Origin: Phoronis pallida
Taxonomy: Eukaryota; Phoronida; Phoronidae
Assembly: GCA_028565715.1 (NCBI GenBank)
Contig: JAOXYC010226682.1
Span: 1 to 10,781, forward strand
DNA length: 10,781 nt
Direction: 5' to 3'
This document shows, piece after piece, positions 1 through 6,000 of this stretch. The notes beneath the pieces are model-generated. The model did not search any database, was not told the origin of the DNA, and saw only the letters and a program-made list of their open reading frames with translations. Numbering within the stretch: position 1 is the stretch's first letter; each line of letters opens with the position of its first letter. Made by a program: the position numbers and the translations under genes.

Positions 1-1130
1 AGGTATACTGCTGATGATGCGTACTAGCTGATGAGGCAGGCAAAGTGTGGCAGCGCTACGGCGTTTTCTATTTCTATTCGCGTGAAATAGCCTACATGTA
101 TCATAAAATGTCCAATTCAAGGCAGCTTTCAATCTTTAAACGCTTTTACTATCCTATATGCTTCAATATAATGTAATTTGATATTAATTGGCTCACTTCT
201 TGCTAATTACATCCCATTAGTTAGCTAATTAGATGTTTTCACTGGACATTTTATATTACTACCAAATGTTTACTGTTTACTTCCAAATGTCAGACAAACA
301 TACAGGCCCAAGGTTGTAAATGTAGTTGATTGTTACAAATTACATGAATGGATGTGATTTATGTGGCCAGTGCAAAGTATAGCATCTTGATAAATACTTC
401 AAACTTACTGGTAGCTGCTGTAGTAGCTGGCTATGGTGTAAACACTTTTTATTTTGTTTGAGAAACAGTACATTTCGTAAAACAACAAGTTTTTCAATTG
501 TTTCGGAAGTAATGATAGGCAGGGTATGAAAATGTAAAAAATCATTCAACCACTTAGTATGAACATCTGTTGCTAAAGAAGACAACTTGACTGTTTAAGT
601 AACGTTCTAGTCATAACATTAAAGTTCCAAGAAATTTTTACTTAGTTGTTGTAGCAAAACGGTTTTACACCAAATACCCAATTGAAGCAAAAATTGTTAT
701 TCTTAATTTTCCAGTGTAATGTATCGATACAACGCAGTACATATGTTTAGGAATATAAGCTCATTTCTCTCTATGTTAAACGTGATTGATGATGAACCGG
801 TGGAGAAGTTATTTCTGTCATTGGTAACTGTGCCAATGTGTACTAAATCTAGTCGTGTCATAATAATTGAGTTATGTATGTATAGAAGCCAACCACCTGG
901 AAATTGGCGGTTTTTAAACTACAAAATATATTCCTTTGTTTTAAAAAGATGTTAATAGCTAAAATATTGGCGTAGCGTACGATTCGTTGAACCAATGAGC
1001 TTTATACAGCAAGTTTAACTCGCAAAAAATCAGCATTTGTGTACATCTTGCAATTCTAATATTGTTTTCAAAGTTCGTTTCTTTCGATTTTATTGTTAAA
1101 ATGCGTGAAAAAATTAAAGAAAACGAAGTC
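1..1130. other. Upstream non-coding stretch with no recognised feature
   Basis: This AT-rich DNA contains only short open frames (for example 340-585 on the minus strand and 719-955 on the plus strand), which show no domain or family resemblance. It may be intron 1 of the receptor gene or its 5' flank. No signal-peptide exon could be identified with confidence. Confidence 0.5.
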
Positions 1131-1162
1131 AATAATAAACATGAAGCTCATGCTTCCCAGTC

Positions 1163-1195
1163 GACGTTTCGGTTTATTTGTTATATCATCATCAG
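1163..1195 (-). ncRNA. Hammerhead-ribozyme-like core motif (degenerate)
   Basis: Read on the minus strand, CTGATGA (1189-1195) is followed after 18 bases by GAAACGTC (1163-1170). These are the two conserved core boxes of hammerhead ribozymes in the right order. Known: short hammerheads with this GAAACGTC ending mark Penelope-like retroelements in many animals. The 18 bases between the boxes (1171-1188), which should form stem II, do not pair convincingly, so I read this as a decayed copy rather than an active ribozyme. A small hairpin (GAAGC/GCTTC, 1143-1156) lies beside it. Confidence 0.35.
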
Positions 1196-1275
1196 GTTAA
1201 ACAGAGTATGATAATTACAGTATAACTTCTCAGATCCAACACTTAGTCTTTTGATAAAGGTTGTTAAACCTTAAA

Positions 1276-1372
1276 GGTGATTCGTCTGAGTTTAATCAAA
1301 GTTCAACAACAATTGAGTTGGCATACTGCAGTATTTTCAACTCAGACATATTGAGTGTTTTGACTAATCACC
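1276..1372. repeat. Nested imperfect inverted repeat
   Basis: Two nested pairs of arms are exact: GGTGATT (1276-1282) with AATCACC (1366-1372), and GTCTGAGTT (1284-1292) with AACTCAGAC (1339-1347). The palindrome TACTGCAGTA lies near the middle. It may be a decayed foldback element. Confidence 0.4.
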
Positions 1373-1400
1373 ACATCAGTTGATACATGTATAATATTGA

Positions 1401-1420
1401 ATTGTATTGTATTGTATTGT
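1401..1420. repeat. ATTGT pentanucleotide microsatellite
   Basis: Four perfect ATTGT units are followed, after about 20 bases, by a second pentanucleotide run of TTCTA/TTCTG units (about 1440-1461). Confidence 0.85.
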
Positions 1421-1487
1421 AGTGGTGATACTACATATATTCTATTCTGTTCTATTCTATTAAGTTTGTCTGATTTTGTATCTTAAA

Positions 1488-1719
1488 CGCATACATCGCT
1501 ACTTACGAATGTAGAATTATCAATTATTGAAACACGACGTTTTCATCCGTTTCTTTTACACAGTTTGATCATCTTTCGTTGCCAATTCGTCTTGTTACTA
1601 CCTTCATTCTTTATCAAAAACACAAAGTTAATACGTTACAGTTGATCTCAGTTATCTTGAAGCCCCGTCAAGATATTTCATCGAGTCACGTAGGCCGCAT
1701 AGATATTTCTGGAAGAAGC
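1488..1719 (+). repeat. Diverged direct repeat, copy A
   Basis: This segment matches about 3045-3292 inside intron 2 in the same orientation. The best block is 1534-1571 against 3082-3118, which differ by one base and one indel. Further blocks are ACGTTACAGTTGATCTCAGT (1633-1652) against 3200-3219, and GGAAGAAGC (1711-1719) against 3284-3292. It could be a mobile-element family or a local duplication. Confidence 0.65.
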
Positions 1720-2010
1720 GGAGGTATTTATTCGTTCAGATGAATGTCAGGATGCCATTTGTAACAACAATTCCAACGCAATTGGCCTCAGTCAATAGTT
1801 AATACTTTCGTGACATTCATAAATTAGCGATGTATAACTTTAAACGATATAGTCCATACGTTAGTTTAGGCTGGGTTAAAGATTATACGGATTTTTAGAC
1901 CTCATACTCGTAAGGACCTGGAATATCATTATTTTAATTCAACTGGTGTTTTCATGTTAACTTTTAGTGTTCTGTATCGGCGTCATTAACATTTCCAATT
2001 TTTCTAAAAC

Positions 2011-2145
2011 GTGTTCAAATGTGAGCTGTATATGCCTACAGGTCGACAAAAAGACCTTCGAATGCAGTCAAAATTAACAAAAAATATGTTAGTGTAATTT
2101 TTACCCTTTCAAAATTCAGAAGTTTTGTCGATCGGATTTGAACAC
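2011..2145. repeat. Imperfect inverted repeat next to the foldback element
   Basis: GTGTTCAAAT (2011-2020) pairs with ATTTGAACAC (2136-2145), and TCGACAAAA (2043-2051) with TTTTGTCGA (2123-2131). The spacers between the paired blocks are unequal. It probably represents an old, eroded inverted-repeat element. Confidence 0.4.
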
Positions 2146-2193
2146 ATTAAAAATAATAATTGAAGTTTCAAAACGCTGTGGCAGTCATTTTAA

Positions 2194-2703
2194 AGGTACA
2201 GGCAACTATTTTTAGATGTCCTTTTAGGTTGGACGGTAATGTTATCATTATGGTAGAAAAAAGAATTTTAGTGAAAAAAAAAAATTTGAAAAAAATATTT
2301 TTGATATTTTGATCAAATCTGTGATGTCATAGGTTTACTAAAGTACTTCCTGTCATGGCTAAACACATTGGAAAATTACATTTTTCTCAAATAATTTCAA
2401 GATTTGAATTCCAAACAAGAAAATTGCCAAATATATTTATAGCTTGGATCCCTACATTTAACATATTTTGCAATTTTCTTGTTTGGAATTCAAATCTTGA
2501 AATTATTTGAGAAAAATGTATTTTTGTAATGTGTTTAGTCTGACAGGAAGTACTTTAGTAAACCTATGACATCACAGATTTGATCAAAATATCAAAAATA
2601 TTTTTTTCAAAATTGTTTTTTTTTCACTAAAATTGGTTTTTCTAGCATAATGGTAACATTACCGTACACCCTAAAGGACATCTAGAAATAGTTGCCTGTA
2701 CCT
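2194..2703. mobile_element. Foldback (long inverted repeat) MITE-like element with TTAA target duplication
   Basis: Two arms of about 241 bp (2194-2434 and 2463-2703) are near-perfect reverse complements around a 28-base loop. The ends are AGGTACAGGCAACTA and its complement, and both are flanked by TTAA (2190-2193 and 2704-2707). This is what a non-autonomous DNA transposon leaves after insertion at TTAA, the target of piggyBac-type transposases. No transposase is encoded. It lies upstream of exon 2, most likely in intron 1. High arm identity suggests recent insertion or arm homogenisation. The TTAA could instead be part of the repeat ends. Confidence 0.8.
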
Positions 2704-2872
2704 TTAAGGCTTACCATTTGATAAAACACAAACATATATCTACAACTACCAGCTGAGCAAAAACGCTTATTCAGAACATTTGAGAAAAACCGCCTGAAAT
2801 TCGAAAAAAGTAAGATCAGTAGTGTTTTCAACAACACTTGTTTAAACATATATCTGTCAAACAATTTTTCAG

Positions 2873-3012
2873 AATCCCACCAAGGCGAGCATGAAAAGCG
2901 CTTAATTAATTTTTTACTGGACGGTTACCAAGGACTAGAAAGACCCGTGGCCAATGAAAATGAACCAGTGACTGTAACTCTTGGACTCACATTGCAAGAT
3001 ATTATTGATGTG
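2873..3012 (+). CDS. nAChR exon 2: start of the ligand-binding domain
   Basis: This 140 bp exon encodes residues 1-47, the N-terminal alpha helix and first beta strand of the mature subunit (EKRLINFLLDGYQGLERPV, then LGLTLQDIIDV). The acceptor tttttcag precedes 2873 and the donor GTG|gtacgt follows 3012. It enters in phase 1: its first two bases, AA, complete a codon begun in an upstream exon. It leaves in phase 0. The length equals that of vertebrate CHRNA7 exon 2 as I remember it. A 510 bp foldback element ends about 170 bp upstream, in the preceding intron. Confidence 0.93.
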
Positions 3013-6000
3013 GTACGTTCTCTTGATGGTTTTAAAGTCATACATGGCTACTAACGATGTAAAATTAATAACGTTTGAAGTACGACGTTTCATCCGTTTC
3101 TTTTACACAATTTGATCAATGTCTTATGCAAAACCTTATTTCAACCTACATTATTTAATATCGAAAACACATTTTTTAAACTGCAACGTATTGATAAACA
3201 CGTTAAAGTTGATCCCAGTATTCGCACATGCCATGTGCGATATTTCATCAAGTCAGACAAGCCGTCTGGGTGTATAGGTTTCCGGAAGAAGCAAACTGTA
3301 AATGTACTGAGAAAAGCGTCAAAGTGGCCCAATAATGTTATTTTCTTTTGCCAGGACGAGAAAAACCAAATTTTAACATCGAACTGCTGGCTTGATATGG
3401 TGAGTATACAATACATTTTACAAACAAAACAAACATTTGTTTTAACAAGTGTGCTAAGTTTCAAGACATTTAGGAATCATGAAAACAAAATGATTAAAAT
3501 TGACTTACATATACCGATTAGGCTATTTTTTACGCCTGGTTGGTTCCGTTTTTTGGGGGTTTGAAAGGCCCTTAAAACAGGAAAACCAAGCCTAAAGCAT
3601 TTTAAAACATTCCACACCAATCATTGAAGGCTCTTTACAACTCTCAAGAACGCATGCAAGTATATCCATCTCAACCCTGGAAGAATACTACGTGTAGAAG
3701 TTGTCATGTTTTTCTGTTAATCTAATTATATCATTATCTTAGTCACGGCTACTGAGGAGTGGGAAGACAAAAACAAACACAATACTTTTAAGATAACGTT
3801 ACATGTTTCACTATTTTCAAATAGTGTGTACAATTGAAATTGCTATTTGAAAATAGTGAAACATGTTATGTTCTCTTAAAAGTATTGTGTATGTTTTCGT
3901 CATGTCACATTATTATCTAGCTTAGCCTGAATCTTCTTTTAAAGTCATGGATAGACAGAAGTCTACATTGGGAACCGAGTGACTATGGCAACGTGTCAAG
4001 TATACGTGTCCACCCAAAGTATATCTGGATGCCTGACGTATTGATGTATAACAGGTAAGCGAGTGAATGTCGTCTTCATTTCTCTCAACTTTAGATCATT
4101 GAAGAGCTGTTTTTGACGTTTGAAAGTGCTTCGATTTTGTTGTTGTTATAACAGAACTGTGACCCACTTTAAAGTACATTGTATCATATTTACATCTCTT
4201 CAATTAGATATGATTAAAACAAAGTAAGTGTATGGCAACCAGCAAAATCTGGACAACCGGTTGCACCCACATAGCCTTAGCAAGTTCCCTTCGTTGATAG
4301 AACCAGCTGGTCCAGTCCCGATAAACGAATTCCATTGAGCGACTGGACTTATTAGGCTTCTGATAGAGTTCAAAGGCGCAGGAAATTGCATGATTCATTT
4401 CAAGTTTTCAATGGGGTGACGTGCTCCTGGACCCATTTAAAACTGCTTCTCAAGCACTCGCCAACCATAACAACGCCTTGGCTACCCTAATACGAGAATC
4501 TGGATATTCTTTTGTCTTTGACCGGATACCAACACCTCACCTTCTCAACAGTCGTATAAACGAGTTATGTATGGTATCACAATTTTTCTATTTCAGCGCG
4601 GACGACAGTTTTGACAGCACTTATCAAACAAACGTCATTATATACAGCGACGGATCTACATCCTACATCCCACCCGGCATGTTCCGGTCCACGTGCAAGA
4701 TAGACATTACGTGGTTTCCGTTTGACAAGCAAGAATGTATAATGAAGTTTGGGTCGTGGACTTACGACGGTACGAAAATTGACTTGAGACTTAAGTCTGA
4801 CTCTGCTGACCTGGCAACGTACACACTAAATGGAGAGTGGGATCTTTTAGGTAAGAGCATAACAGAAGCCATTTCTTGATTATCAATTCTCTGTTGCAAT
4901 AACACTGATCTAATAATCATCATACAATTCATATTTTAGTATGAACTTTTCTAAAACACATGTCAAACAAACTGCGAGTTCCAAGGTAATACAAAGTACC
5001 GGTATGGATTTTTGACAGTTTTAGGTTTTTAAGAACTAAAAATACTCCGATTCAGTAGTTTATCTGTTAAATGTCCCTGAACCACAACATATGCATACAT
5101 TACATTTGGTATTCAAAAGTACCAGCAACGTTATTGTTTACTTTATTTTTTTCAAAGAGATGCCAGCCACTCGTAACGTACAAGTTTACGAATGTTGCCC
5201 AGATGCTCCATATATCGATATCAAATACAAGATTGTAATTCTGCGAAGGAAACTGTTTTACCTGGTGAATCTGATCGTCCCAGCACTCCTCCTCTCGGGA
5301 ATGACCCTCCTGACATTCGTCATACCACCAGACGCTGGCGAAAAAATCTCGTTTGGTAAGTTCATTGGTTTGTTTCGACAATGAAATGATGAGTTGAATT
5401 TTCTTCTCGAACTGCAAAAAGGACGATTCAACTCCTTCAAAGTTGTATTCATCCGGGATATGTTAGTGTTTGCTTTATTTACCACGTTAAAATAGGTGGT
5501 AAATAAAAATATATACCACAACAGACAAAATAGGTCGGATTTTTGATAATAAACCTCGTGTTTAGAAACACACGAGGTTTATTATCAAAAATGGCTGCCT
5601 TTCTAAAAGCTACTTCAATAGGCTAACAACTTCACTAACATTTATTGCTTATACACCACATCGCTCCCTTTATCCAGAAAAAGATGTACAAGGATGAATA
5701 CTTTTACTCGAATAGGGGAAACATCGTAAAGCTGCTAGTCTTGGAGTTTTTTCATTTATATCTCATGAATGGATATCTAAAGAAAAGCATATGATTTCTA
5801 GGTGTGACTATATTGCTGGCTTACACTGTGTTCATGATGGTAGTGTCTGATAGTTTACCCTCAACGTCTGATGCCGTGCCATTACTATGTGAGTAAAACG
5901 TATTCAAGTTTAAAGAAAACATCAAGAAAGAACTCGGCAATCCTACGAATCCTTTTTTTTTAATTTGTGAAATTTCCATCTGTCGGTTAGTGAATCTCCA

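Larger units (their letters stand above)
5356..5801 (+). other. nAChR intron 6, between TM1 and TM2 exons
   Basis: The intron is 446 bp with gtaagt...tctag ends. It contains two perfect inverted repeats (5474-5507 and 5540-5591), listed separately. Confidence 0.8.

Noticed and set aside
348-435. A frame starting ATG GAT GTG, hydrophobic near its end, with a GT in phase 1 at 436, as a possible signal-peptide exon
   Set aside because: The hydrophobic part is not placed like a signal peptide, the donor gtgtaa is weak, and nothing resembles nAChR leader exons.
340-585. Minus-strand open frame of 81 codons
   Set aside because: No domain, no plausible context and AT-rich composition; most likely chance.
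719-955. Plus-strand open frame of 78 codons
   Set aside because: No recognisable family, no splice partner for the receptor and no signal peptide.
2682-2864. Minus-strand frame reading from before exon 2 into the foldback element
   Set aside because: It overlaps the end of the inverted repeat and has no family resemblance.
3112-3564. Plus-strand 150-codon frame spanning introns 2 and 3
   Set aside because: Only the 45 bp of exon 3 inside it is receptor coding; the rest is intron with good GT-AG borders.
5100-5521. Minus-strand frames opposite the TM1 exon
   Set aside because: They are antisense shadows of the receptor exon, which has clear homology on the plus strand.
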